Source of the DNA: Leclercia adecarboxylata
GTDB taxonomy: Bacteria; Pseudomonadota; Gammaproteobacteria; Enterobacterales; Enterobacteriaceae
DNA: 64,000 nt
Direction: 5' to 3'
Assembly (NCBI RefSeq): GCF_006171285.1
Contig: NZ_CP040889.1
Span: forward strand, 1,798,001 to 1,862,000
Shown: piece after piece, positions 43,307-51,632 of the stretch
Numbering within the stretch: the stretch's first letter is position 1
Layout of the letters: each line of letters starts with the position of its first letter
The notes under the pieces: generated by a model
What the model saw: the letters and a program-made list of their open reading frames with translations, nothing else
Told to the model about the DNA's origin: nothing
Database searches by the model: none
Made by a program: the position numbers and the translations under genes

Positions 43307-43671
43307 CCTGGGTTTATAAAGTTAGTTCACATTCTTTTTATCTGGATGGCACCTATCAATTTGATGGCCAGTATGCGGGTAGGCCTGGCTTTAAGAATAA
43401 TTCTGAATATGAGTGTGTAAAAAATAAAGGCCCGTTGCCAAGAGGAACCTATACCATTGGGGCTGCCTTCTATCACCCTAAAACTAAAGCATGGACAATG
43501 AGGCTAACACCTTATGACGGGAATGACATGTGCGGCAGGGATAGTTTCATGATACATGGAGAAAGTTCATTGCATCCGGGGGAAGCATCCGATGGTTGTA
43601 TCATTCTGAATATTTCTGGTCGTAAAATTATCGCTGCAAGCAGTGATAAAATATTAGTCGTGGAGGATTAA
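43303..43671 (+). CDS. DUF2778 / Tlde1-like L,D-transpeptidase-fold antibacterial effector
   Basis: This 122-residue protein has no signal peptide. It fits DUF2778, the family of the Salmonella type VI effector Tlde1, which attacks peptidoglycan tetrapeptides by L,D-carboxypeptidase and exchange activity. Active-site residues seen: His85 (MIHGESS), His91 and the SDGC tetrad with Cys99, followed by Ile. The usual L,D-transpeptidase motif is (S/T)-H-G-C; here Asp97 is in the third-from-last place. Translation is coupled to hcp by a 4-bp overlap, implying loading into Hcp and delivery to the periplasm of rivals. Activity is inferred, not shown. Confidence 0.78.
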   Translation: MTWVYKVSSHSFYLDGTYQFDGQYAGRPGFKNNSEYECVKNKGPLPRGTYTIGAAFYHPKTKAWTMRLTPYDGNDMCGRDSFMIHGESSLHPGEASDGCIILNISGRKIIAASSDKILVVED

Positions 43672-44115
43672 ATGCTTAATAAAATACTCTTGTGTATGAT
43701 AATCATTATTCCTCTGTTCTCACAAGCGCAAAGTAATAGATGTGCTATTGTCGGAGCGACAATGGAAACAACTTTATTCAATGCGCTATCTCGTGATTTA
43801 CAGATTGACACTTCGACTATTCATCGAAACAAAACAGTCGTTGATATTATCGATATTTCTCCCGTATCCAGGCTGTATGCTGCAACACTTGCCAGATTTG
43901 ATTATGAAAGTGCTATGACACAGGGTAAAGCGAATATACCTCAGAGTGCTTATCTTGATAGCTATTACGAAAACAACACCCAATCACTTACAGCAAAATA
44001 TTCATACATTAATAAAGAAATGAAGAAAGATGTCTTTATTGCTTCCAGCCTTATAAATAAAGACGAATGTTCTGTCAGGTTTAATGGTTATATTGTGCTA
44101 TCAAGAGAATTTTAA
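43672..44115 (+). CDS. secreted probable immunity protein (Tldi1-like position)
   Basis: This 147-residue protein has a clear Sec signal peptide (hydrophobic core about 5-17, cleavage near FSQAQ-SN), predicting a soluble periplasmic product. It starts at the base after the toxin stop codon. I do not recognise a conserved domain; two cysteines (24 and 133 by count) could form a disulphide. A periplasmic location is what immunity to a peptidoglycan-cutting effector requires, so the immunity role is inferred from position and targeting. The DNA is markedly AT-rich: one 60-base stretch is 23% GC. Confidence 0.7.
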   Translation: MLNKILLCMIIIIPLFSQAQSNRCAIVGATMETTLFNALSRDLQIDTSTIHRNKTVVDIIDISPVSRLYAATLARFDYESAMTQGKANIPQSAYLDSYYENNTQSLTAKYSYINKEMKKDVFIASSLINKDECSVRFNGYIVLSREF

Positions 44116-44138
44116 TCTCTCTGAAAGGCCCTACCGGA

Positions 44139-44247
44139 CCTACAACGGCAGCGAATCGTAGGCCGGGCAAGCGAATGCGCCGCCCGGCAATCGTGCCGCC
44201 GGGATTAACCCTGGCGCAAATTCTGCGCTGCTTTAACCATGTTCGCC
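44139..44247. repeat. right copy of 109-bp direct repeat (REP plus metE 3' end)
   Basis: This is the resident copy: a REP palindrome GCCGGGC/GCCCGGC (44162-44188), a further CCGCCGGG arm, and the last codons of metE (from 44205). It pairs with 42572-42680. Together the two bracket the hcp-effector-immunity cassette. Confidence 0.88.
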
Positions 44248-46466
44248 AGCGCGGCGCGGGTTTCTGGCCAGCCGCGGGTTTTGAGGCCGCAGTCCGGGTT
44301 CACCCACAGGCGCCCGGCCGGGATACGCTGGGCCGCTTTCTGCAGCAGGGCTTCGATCCACTCTACGCTGGGCACGTTCGGGGAGTGAATGTCGTATACG
44401 CCCGGCCCGATTTCGTTCGGGTAGTTGAACTCTTCAAACGACTCCAGCAGCTCCATATCGGACCGTGAGGTTTCGATGGTGATCACGTCGGCATCCAGCG
44501 CGGCGATGGAATCCATGATGTCGTTGAACTCGCAGTAACACATGTGGGTGTGGATCTGGGTATCATCCTTGGCCACCGCGGCGTTAATGCGGAAGGCCTC
44601 CACGCCCCATGCCAGATAGGCATCCCAGTCGCTGCGACGCAGCGGCAGACCTTCGCGCAGCGCCGGTTCGTCAATCTGGATAATGCCGATGCCCGCCGCT
44701 TCCAGATCCGCCACTTCATCGCGCAGCGCCAGGGCGATTTGCTTGGCGATGGTTTCACGGGTCACGTCTTCACGCGGGAAGGACCAGCAGAGGATGGTCA
44801 CCGGACCGGTCAGCATGCCCTTCACCGGCTTGTCGGTCAGGGACTGGGCATACTTCGCCCACTCCACGGTGATCGCTTCCGGGCGGCTGACGTCGCCGAT
44901 CACCACCGGCGGCTTCACGCAGCGGGAGCCGTAGCTCTGCACCCAGCCGTTCTGGGTAAAGACGAAGCCGTCCAGGTGTTCACCGAAGTATTCAACCATG
45001 TCGTTACGCTCGGCTTCGCCGTGAACCAGCACGTCCAGACCCAGGCGCTCCTGCTCCACAATCGCCTGTTTGATGTGTTCAGCGATGCCGGTGCGGTAGT
45101 TGCCCGCATCCAGGTTGCCCTTTTTGAAGTCCAGCCGCAGGCCGCGGATCTCGGTGGTCTGCGGGAAGGAGCCGATAGTGGTGGTCGGCCATGCCGGAAG
45201 CTTAAAGCGCGCGCGCTGGGCTTCAGCACGCACTTCATAGGCGCTCTGGCGCTGGCTGTCCTGAGCGGTGATAGCGGCCAGACGCTTCGCCACCGCCGCA
45301 TTGTGCACGCGGGTCGAGTGGCGACGGGCCTGGATTGGCGCGCTCCACGCGGTAATCGCCGTGGTATCGCCGCTGTTCAGCGCATCGCGCAGCAGGGCCA
45401 GCTCTTCACACTTTTGCAGGGCGAAGGCAAACCAGCTCTTCACTTCCTCATCCAGCCGGGTTTCGACGCTCAGATCGATCGGGCTGTGCAGCAGAGAGCA
45501 GGATGAGGCCACCCACAGATCACGAACGCCTGCGATGTCTTTAATCTGAGCATATTTTTCGGTCAGATCGGCACGCCAGACGTTACGACCATTTACCAGA
45601 CCCGCAGAGAGCAGCCAGTCGGACGGCAGGCGGGCATTCAGTTCCGCCACATCATCTTTACCCTGCACCAGGTCAACGTGCAGGCCCTGCACCGGCAGCG
45701 CGGTGATGGTGTCGAGGTTCGGCGTGACGCCTTCAAAATAGGTGGTGAGCAGCAGCTTCACCTGACCCGCGAGGGTGTCGTAAGCCGGTTTGAAGGCATC
45801 CAGCCACGCCTGCGGTAGCTCCAGCACCAGGGCCGGCTCGTCGATCTGTACCCACTCCACGCCGCGTTTTGCCAGCTCGCCCAGCACCTGCTGGTACACC
45901 GGGAGGATGTCATTCAGCAGGCTCAGGCGGTCAAACTGCTCGCCCTTCACCTTGCCCAGCCAGAGATAAGTGACCGGCCCCAGCAGAACAGGTTTTACCT
46001 TGTGGCCCAGGGCCAGCGCTTCGTCCACTTCGTCCAGCAGTTGGGTCCAGGTCAGTCTGAACTGCTGGCCTTTCACAAATTCCGGCACCATGTAGTGGTA
46101 GTTGGTGTTGAACCATTTGGTCATTTCCGCTGCGGCTGCCGGTTCACCGGTGGGGGCGCGGCCACGGCCAATGCGGAACAGGGTGTCAAGATCGACCGAT
46201 CCATCTTTGTTCTGATGACGAGCCGGCACGTTGCCAAGCAGCAGGCTGGTAGTCAGAACATGGTCGTACCAGGCGAAATCGCCCACCGGCAGCAGATCCA
46301 CGCCTGCCTGTTTTTGCTGATCCCAGTGACGGGCGCGCAGCTCGCGGCCGACGGCCAGCAGCTCGTCACGGGTGGCGCTGCCCGCCCAGTAGCTCTCTTG
46401 CGCTTTTTTCAGCTCGCGACGAAGACCGACGCGCGGGAAACCGAGGGTGTGATTAATGATTGTCAT
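44205..46466 (-). CDS. metE: cobalamin-independent methionine synthase MetE
   Basis: MetE transfers a methyl group from methyl-tetrahydropteroyltriglutamate to homocysteine without vitamin B12, as the last step of methionine synthesis. It has 753 residues, as in E. coli. The zinc site is seen in HMCYCEF and, near the end, in the Cys of [11 protein letters not shown]. Two homologous barrels are present, as in the family. It is divergent from its activator metR, with MetR- and MetJ-like sites between. Its final codons are duplicated 1.6 kb downstream (42643-42680). Confidence 0.97.
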   Translation of the reverse strand: MTIINHTLGFPRVGLRRELKKAQESYWAGSATRDELLAVGRELRARHWDQQKQAGVDLLPVGDFAWYDHVLTTSLLLGNVPARHQNKDGSVDLDTLFRIGRGRAPTGEPAAAAEMTKWFNTNYHYMVPEFVKGQQFRLTWTQLLDEVDEALALGHKVKPVLLGPVTYLWLGKVKGEQFDRLSLLNDILPVYQQVLGELAKRGVEWVQIDEPALVLELPQAWLDAFKPAYDTLAGQVKLLLTTYFEGVTPNLDTITALPVQGLHVDLVQGKDDVAELNARLPSDWLLSAGLVNGRNVWRADLTEKYAQIKDIAGVRDLWVASSCSLLHSPIDLSVETRLDEEVKSWFAFALQKCEELALLRDALNSGDTTAITAWSAPIQARRHSTRVHNAAVAKRLAAITAQDSQRQSAYEVRAEAQRARFKLPAWPTTTIGSFPQTTEIRGLRLDFKKGNLDAGNYRTGIAEHIKQAIVEQERLGLDVLVHGEAERNDMVEYFGEHLDGFVFTQNGWVQSYGSRCVKPPVVIGDVSRPEAITVEWAKYAQSLTDKPVKGMLTGPVTILCWSFPREDVTRETIAKQIALALRDEVADLEAAGIGIIQIDEPALREGLPLRRSDWDAYLAWGVEAFRINAAVAKDDTQIHTHMCYCEFNDIMDSIAALDADVITIETSRSDMELLESFEEFNYPNEIGPGVYDIHSPNVPSVEWIEALLQKAAQRIPAGRLWVNPDCGLKTRGWPETRAALANMVKAAQNLRQG

Positions 46467-46495
46467 GATATGTCCCCTGTGAATTTTTAGGATTT

Positions 46496-46519
46496 AGCCG
46501 TCCAGATGTTTACACTTCC
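46496..46519. promoter_or_regulatory. probable MetJ operator (three met boxes)
   Basis: Three adjacent octamers AGCCGTCC, AGATGTTT and ACACTTCC match the met box AGACGTCT at 6, 6 and 5 of 8 positions. They lie 30-53 bp upstream of metE. MetJ with S-adenosylmethionine represses met genes from such tandem boxes. Confidence 0.55.
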
Positions 46520-46570
46520 ATAATGTGAAGGTACTGTATATTCCTCAAGCGCAAATTGCTCATGGCGAAG

Positions 46571-46583
46571 TGAAGGACATTCA
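46571..46583. promoter_or_regulatory. probable MetR binding site
   Basis: TGAAGGACATTCA fits the MetR consensus TGAA-N5-TTCA perfectly. It overlaps the metR start codon, consistent with MetR limiting its own gene while activating metE with homocysteine. The distance to metE is somewhat long, so a second weaker site nearer metE is likely. Confidence 0.6.
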
Positions 46584-47536
46584 TGATCGAGATTAAACAC
46601 CTGAAAACGCTCCAGGCGTTGCGGAACTGCGGTTCTCTTGCGGCGGCAGCGGCCACGCTGCATCAGACCCAGTCCGCCCTTTCCCACCAGTTCAGCGATC
46701 TGGAACAGCGCCTTGGCTTTCGTCTGTTTGTGCGTAAGAGTCAGCCACTACGCTTTACGCCGCAGGGTGAGATCCTGCTGCAGCTGGCGAATCAGGTGTT
46801 GCCGCAGATCGCCAGCGCGTTGCAGGCCTGCCATGAACCGCAGCAGACCCGACTGCGCATCGCCATCGAGTGTCACAGCTGTATCCAGTGGCTGACCCCC
46901 GCGCTTGAGAACTTCCGCCAGCGGTGGCCGCAGGTGGAGATGGACTTTAAATCCGGGGTGACCTTTGATCCACAGCCCTCCCTCCAGCAGGGCGAGCTGG
47001 ATCTGGTCATGACCTCGGATATTCTGCCGCGCAGTGGCCTGCACTATTCGCCAATGTTTGATTTTGAAGTGCGCCTGGTGCTGGCCCCGGATCACCCGCT
47101 GGCCTCCAGAACGCGCATTACGCCGGAAGATCTGGCGACCGAAACGCTGCTGATCTACCCGGTTCAGCGCAGTCGTCTGGATATCTGGCGTCACTTCCTG
47201 CAGCCGGCCGGCATCAGCCCGCAGCTGAAAAGCGTGGATAACACCCTGCTGCTGATTCAGATGGTGGCGGCCAGAATGGGTATCGCGGCGCTGCCGCACT
47301 GGGTGGTGGAGAGCTTTGAACGCCAGGGTCTGGTGGTGACCAAAACCCTGGGCGAGGGATTGTGGAGCCGGTTGTACGCCGCCGTGCGCGACGGCGAGCA
47401 GCGACAACCGATTACCGAAGCCTTTATTCGCTCAGCGCGGAATCACGCTTGCGATCATCTGCCATTTGTCCGGAGCGCGGAGCGACCCAACGGCGATGTA
47501 CCCACAGTGAAGCCAGGATCACCGTCCCCCCAATAA
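46583..47536 (+). CDS. metR: LysR-type activator MetR
   Basis: MetR is the homocysteine-responsive LysR-type regulator of metE, metH and related genes. It has 317 residues, as in E. coli. The N-terminal winged helix-turn-helix has the LysR helix [18 protein letters not shown] (about 19-36), followed by the periplasmic-binding-protein-like effector domain. The start follows TGAAGGACATTC, so the Shine-Dalgarno and the MetR site coincide. Its last 113 bp overlap the 3' end of yigM on the other strand. Confidence 0.96.
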   Translation: MIEIKHLKTLQALRNCGSLAAAAATLHQTQSALSHQFSDLEQRLGFRLFVRKSQPLRFTPQGEILLQLANQVLPQIASALQACHEPQQTRLRIAIECHSCIQWLTPALENFRQRWPQVEMDFKSGVTFDPQPSLQQGELDLVMTSDILPRSGLHYSPMFDFEVRLVLAPDHPLASRTRITPEDLATETLLIYPVQRSRLDIWRHFLQPAGISPQLKSVDNTLLLIQMVAARMGIAALPHWVVESFERQGLVVTKTLGEGLWSRLYAAVRDGEQRQPITEAFIRSARNHACDHLPFVRSAERPNGDVPTVKPGSPSPQ

Positions 47537-48323
47537 TGAAACTAGGCCAGTGCGGCTGTTCCTGCCAGATGGCGAGGTTCACCAGCAGGCCCGCAGGGAC
47601 GTGAACGTTGTTCATAATCCCGAGCGTCCCGGCGTCCACCTGCGTGGCGCCATAGTTCCACATGAAGTAACCCAGCCCCGATGCCACTACGCCCAGCCAC
47701 ACCAGCACGCTCCACTGCAGCGTGGTGGTCGGCAGCTTCTGTGGGTTCCCCAGCATGAACCACGCCGCAACCGCAACGATTGCCGCTCCCATATAGAACC
47801 AGGCAAAGGCGTTATGCTGCGGCATCGGACGGGTTTCCATCAGACGTTTGTAGCCCACCATGCCGATGGCAAAGCTGATATTGGCGAGCTGGACGAACAT
47901 CAGCCCGGTCCAGAAATGGTCGCTTACTTTGTCGTAGCGAATGATCGCCGCGCCCACCACCGCCAGCGCCGCGCTCAGCAGATAGCCCCAGCGCAGGCGG
48001 CGTTTGCTGAGCAGATCGTAAATCAGGGTGATATAGAGCGGGGTGAGAACGGTGAACAGCAGGAATTCCGATACCGACAGGTAGACGTAAGCCCGGAAGC
48101 TGAACAGATACATGATGCCGAGCTGCATCGCCCCCACCAGCATGTAGAGCAGAATGGTTTTCAACGTTTGCCCGCGCGTACGCAGGAACGGCAGGAACAC
48201 CAGCGCCGCCAGCCCCACGCGCATCAGCACCGAGAAGTAGCTGTCGACATGGCCGGCAAGGTATTCGCCGATCAGGCTAAAAGAGAAGGCCCACAGGATA
48301 GTGGTGATAATGAGTAGCGCCAC
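47424..48323 (-). CDS. yigM: biotin transporter YigM (BioP)
   Basis: This is a ten-helix DMT-superfamily inner-membrane carrier of 299 residues, as in E. coli YigM, shown there to take up biotin. Two EamA halves are visible (about 1-140 and 150-290), with a basic C-terminal tail. It converges with metR, and the two coding regions overlap by 113 bp. The residues on both sides of the overlap are conserved with E. coli, so both readings are real. In E. coli the gene is reported to be under BirA control. Confidence 0.93.
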   Translation of the reverse strand: MALLIITTILWAFSFSLIGEYLAGHVDSYFSVLMRVGLAALVFLPFLRTRGQTLKTILLYMLVGAMQLGIMYLFSFRAYVYLSVSEFLLFTVLTPLYITLIYDLLSKRRLRWGYLLSAALAVVGAAIIRYDKVSDHFWTGLMFVQLANISFAIGMVGYKRLMETRPMPQHNAFAWFYMGAAIVAVAAWFMLGNPQKLPTTTLQWSVLVWLGVVASGLGYFMWNYGATQVDAGTLGIMNNVHVPAGLLVNLAIWQEQPHWPSFIIGGTVILASLWVHRRWVAPRSGQMADDRKRDSALSE

Positions 48324-48405
48324 AATGCTTGTCTCTTGAAAAGATGGACAGGCATTGTAGCGAACTCTTCGGTTGACAACTGAACGTTAAATAACCAGGT
48401 GAAGA

Positions 48406-49206
48406 TTATTCAAGAAACAGCTTACGCAGGTATTTTGGCACCGCGTTGTCAGCGTTGGTGCCGATCACTTCCAGCTCCGGGTGGAGATCTTTCAGGCGCT
48501 GGTGAGCGTTTTCCATGATGCAGCCCTTACCCGCCATCGACAGCATCTCGGCGTCGTTCATGCCGTCGCCAAAGGCGATGCAGTCCCGCAGATCAAAGCC
48601 CAGACGTTTAGCCACCGCTTCCAGGGCATGCCCCTTGGAGACACCGCCCGCCATCACTTCCAGACAGGTCAGCGTGGAGAAGCTGACGTTAACCCGGTCG
48701 CCCCAGCGGGCATTAATCGCCTGCTCCAGTGGAAGCAGCGCTTCGTGGTTGTCGGAGGTGAAGAACACTTTGCTGATGCCTTCCGGATCCAGCAGGCCCG
48801 GTTCATACAGCGAATAGTTAAAGACCGCCTCTTTGAAGAAACGCATCTCGTCCGGGCGGTGACGGTTCATAAACCACTCATCATCGCGATACACGTTAGT
48901 GATGATGTCGGGGCTGTTATGCATGATACCGAACAGATCGGTGGCAATGTCGCGATCGAGGTTATGGGTGAAGATCAGATTCCCGTCCAGATCGTGCACG
49001 CGGGCACCGTTGGAGGTGATCATGTAAGATTTGATCTCCAGATTATCGCGGATCTGCCCCACATCGACGTGGTGGCGGCCGGTAGCGAAGACAAAGTTCA
49101 CGCCACGGGCGGTCAGGAGTTTTAAGGTCTCTTTCGCGTAAGGCGATAAAGTGTGGTCGGGAGAGAGCAGCGTGCCATCTAAATCAGACGCGACAACCTG
49201 GTACAT
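48406..49206 (-). CDS. yigL: HAD-superfamily (Cof-type) phosphatase YigL
   Basis: This 266-residue cytoplasmic sugar/PLP phosphatase has the same length as E. coli YigL, which dephosphorylates pyridoxal phosphate and sugar phosphates and relieves sugar-phosphate stress. HAD motif I is DLDGTLLS (residues 8-15), motif II is ITSNGARV, and the final Asp pair lies in FGDGMNDAEM. The ATG at 49204-49206 gives the family N-terminus; a longer frame runs back into pldB. It follows pldB by 25 bp on the same strand. In E. coli, SgrS small RNA raises YigL from the pldB-yigL message. Confidence 0.93.
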   Translation of the reverse strand: MYQVVASDLDGTLLSPDHTLSPYAKETLKLLTARGVNFVFATGRHHVDVGQIRDNLEIKSYMITSNGARVHDLDGNLIFTHNLDRDIATDLFGIMHNSPDIITNVYRDDEWFMNRHRPDEMRFFKEAVFNYSLYEPGLLDPEGISKVFFTSDNHEALLPLEQAINARWGDRVNVSFSTLTCLEVMAGGVSKGHALEAVAKRLGFDLRDCIAFGDGMNDAEMLSMAGKGCIMENAHQRLKDLHPELEVIGTNADNAVPKYLRKLFLE

Positions 49207-49231
49207 AGAAAAATTTAACCTCTGGTGAATA

Positions 49232-50224
49232 TCAGTTATGCCTGCCGAAAAAGTCGACGATGGCGTGGAGTGCGACTGAGCGCATGGCGTCCTTTTCGAA
49301 AAGGATCTCATGGTACGCGCCGTTTATGACCAGCGGTTTACCCCCTTCACAAGGGTGTCCGGCTGCGGCTCGCAGTTCACAAAAGCGGTCGTGCATGCGG
49401 TTATCCACCACCCGCTCCTCTTCAGCCTGAAGGATGAGCGTTGGCGTGTCGTCCTGACCGGCACCCGCCAGCGCCTGTTCCCCTGCCAGTATGCCTTCGC
49501 GAACCCAGTGCCAGGTGGGGCCGCCAACGCGCAAGCGCGGTTCATCGGCATAGAAACGCAGGTTACGGCGATAACGCTGCTGGCTGTGAGTTAAGACGTT
49601 GATGGCAAAAGGCAAAGCCCGCCAACGCCCTGTTCCGATGGCGTAGCTTTCACGAATGCGCTGATGGCCCTCAGCCCAGTCGAGAAGATGGCGCACCATC
49701 CAGTCCGGAAAACGTATCACAATGCCATACATCGGCGCGGTAAGCGCAATGGCATCGCACTGGTGATCGTAGCGCTGCAAAAAGAGCGTAGAAATAGCAC
49801 CGCCCATGGAGTGCGCAAGAATATAGCGCTTGCGCCACGGGCCGGGCTGCACTTCCTGTTGCCAGAATGCGGCCAGATCGTCGACGTAATCACTGAAGTT
49901 ATCCACGTGACCACGATGGGTATCCGGCAACATCCGACCGGAAAGCCCCTGTCCGCGATGGTCGATAATTAACACATCAAAACCCAGATGGAACAGATCG
50001 TACGCCAGCTCGGCATATTTGACGTAACTTTCGATACGCCCGGGGCAGACTACAATCACCCGGTCATTTTTTTCATCACGGAAACGAACGAAGCGTACCG
50101 GAATATCCCCGACGCCCGTAAACGCATCTTCCTCACGCTGACGCCAGAAATCGGTCAATGGCCCCATGGAGAAAGCAGCAAATGCCTTTTCTCGCGTTTC
50201 CCAGTCTTTATTCTGCTGAAACAT
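49232..50224 (-). CDS. pldB: lysophospholipase L2
   Basis: PldB is an inner-membrane-associated alpha/beta hydrolase that cleaves lysophospholipids and can transfer acyl groups to phosphatidylglycerol. From the ATG at 50222-50224 it has 330 residues. E. coli PldB is 340, with a short extra C-terminal tail missing here. The nucleophile elbow is AHSMGGA, and HRGQGLSGR precedes it. The conserved C-terminal His is in AYHEILFE. It heads a two-gene unit with yigL and is divergent from rhtB. Confidence 0.94.
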   Translation of the reverse strand: MFQQNKDWETREKAFAAFSMGPLTDFWRQREEDAFTGVGDIPVRFVRFRDEKNDRVIVVCPGRIESYVKYAELAYDLFHLGFDVLIIDHRGQGLSGRMLPDTHRGHVDNFSDYVDDLAAFWQQEVQPGPWRKRYILAHSMGGAISTLFLQRYDHQCDAIALTAPMYGIVIRFPDWMVRHLLDWAEGHQRIRESYAIGTGRWRALPFAINVLTHSQQRYRRNLRFYADEPRLRVGGPTWHWVREGILAGEQALAGAGQDDTPTLILQAEEERVVDNRMHDRFCELRAAAGHPCEGGKPLVINGAYHEILFEKDAMRSVALHAIVDFFGRHN

Positions 50225-50333
50225 CGGGTTTACGCCCCTGTAAGCCAAGGAATATCGTTTTTTCGGGACAGGCCGCATAATGACGTAACATTAGCGTATT
50301 GTGGCATAAAAATAGACGATTCGGGAGTTTCAA

Positions 50334-50954
50334 ATGTCCTTCGAGTGGTGGTTCGCTTACCTGCTGACATCCATTATCCTCAGCCTTTCGCCGGGCTCCG
50401 GGGCGATCAATACCATGACCACCGCCATGAACCACGGCTATCGCGGCGCAGCGGCATCGATTGCCGGGTTGCAGACCGGGCTGGGCATTCACATCGTGCT
50501 GGTGGGCGTGGGGCTCGGCACGCTGTTCTCCCGTTCGGTGCTGGCCTTCGAAGTGCTGAAATGGGCCGGGGCCGCCTATCTTATCTGGCTGGGTATTCAG
50601 CAGTGGCGCGCCGCGGGAGCACTCGATCTGAACACGCTCGCCCACACGCAAAGCCGGGGCAAGCTGTTTAAACGGGCGGTGTTTGTGAATCTGACCAACC
50701 CGAAAAGCATCGTCTTTCTGGCTGCCCTGTTTCCGCAGTTCATCGTGCCGCACCAGCCGCAGATCATGCAGTACGTGGTGCTCGGCGTAACGACCATCGT
50801 GGTGGATATCATTGTGATGATTGGCTATGCGACGCTGGCGACGCGGATTGCGGTATGGATTAAAGGGCCTCGCCAGATGAAGGCCCTGAATAAAGTGTTT
50901 GGTTCGCTGTTTATGCTGGTAGGCGCGCTGCTGGCTTCAGCAAGGCACGCTTAA
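50334..50954 (+). CDS. rhtB: homoserine/homoserine lactone efflux protein RhtB
   Basis: RhtB is a LysE/RhtB-family exporter of 206 residues with about six membrane helices. It starts with the family signature [16 protein letters not shown] near residues 12-27 and matches E. coli RhtB throughout. It exports homoserine and homoserine lactone. Its stop codon overlaps that of the convergent paralogue rhtC by 4 bp (TTAA), so the two exporters face each other tail to tail. Confidence 0.94.
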   Translation: MSFEWWFAYLLTSIILSLSPGSGAINTMTTAMNHGYRGAAASIAGLQTGLGIHIVLVGVGLGTLFSRSVLAFEVLKWAGAAYLIWLGIQQWRAAGALDLNTLAHTQSRGKLFKRAVFVNLTNPKSIVFLAALFPQFIVPHQPQIMQYVVLGVTTIVVDIIVMIGYATLATRIAVWIKGPRQMKALNKVFGSLFMLVGALLASARHA

Positions 50955-51571
50955 CGCGACAGGATCAGGTGAATGCCGAAGCCGGCGAACAGCGCGCCGG
51001 CAACGCCGTCAATCCACTTCGCCAGACGCTGATAGCCACGACGCATCGACGGCAGCGCAAACAGGCTTGCCACCACGGTGAACCAGGCGAAGGTCTCCAC
51101 CACGATCAGCAGGAAAATGCCCCAGCGCGCACCGGCGCCGACGTCTTCACCCACGAACAGTGAAAATACCGACCCGAAATAGATAATCGCTTTTGGATTG
51201 GCGAGGTTGGTCAGCAGCCCTTTCACGAAGCTGCGTCCGCCAGCCGCCAGCTCCATTTTTGGCTCTGGCGCTTCGTGATCGTCTTTCTTAAACGCCCCAC
51301 GCAGCATCTGGTAACCCATCCAGCACAGATACAGACCGCCGCCGACCATAATGATGTTATGCAGCCAGGCCATCTTAGCGAGGATCAGGTTCAGGCCCAG
51401 CAGTGCCAGAGCGGCCCAGACCATTACGCCAAGGGTAATGCCCAGCACGCCCATCATCGCCTCTTTGCGCGAACGGCTCACCGCCGTTTGTGAAACGAAG
51501 AAAAAGTCGGGGCCAGGGCTCATCAGCGCCACAATATGCACCAGCGCCACGGTCAGAAACAGGGTTAACAT
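50951..51571 (-). CDS. rhtC: threonine efflux protein RhtC
   Basis: RhtC is a LysE/RhtB-family inner-membrane threonine exporter. From the ATG at 51569-51571 it has 206 residues, as in E. coli. The signature [14 protein letters not shown] lies near residue 16, and [18 protein letters not shown] marks the second half. An in-frame start 33 bp upstream would add an unmatched N-terminus. It follows recQ by about 60 bp on the same strand and is convergent with rhtB. Confidence 0.94.
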   Translation of the reverse strand: MLTLFLTVALVHIVALMSPGPDFFFVSQTAVSRSRKEAMMGVLGITLGVMVWAALALLGLNLILAKMAWLHNIIMVGGGLYLCWMGYQMLRGAFKKDDHEAPEPKMELAAGGRSFVKGLLTNLANPKAIIYFGSVFSLFVGEDVGAGARWGIFLLIVVETFAWFTVVASLFALPSMRRGYQRLAKWIDGVAGALFAGFGIHLILSR

Positions 51572-51632
51572 AATTAACTCGCGGGGGAATAGTTCAGGGA
51601 GCAATCATCCTGGCACTTTTTTGCCGGGCTGA

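Noticed and set aside
42572..44247. Direct repeats as att sites of an integrative element
   Set aside because: No integrase, excisionase or tRNA gene is present, and the repeats consist of REP plus metE coding sequence, which points to homologous recombination or duplication.
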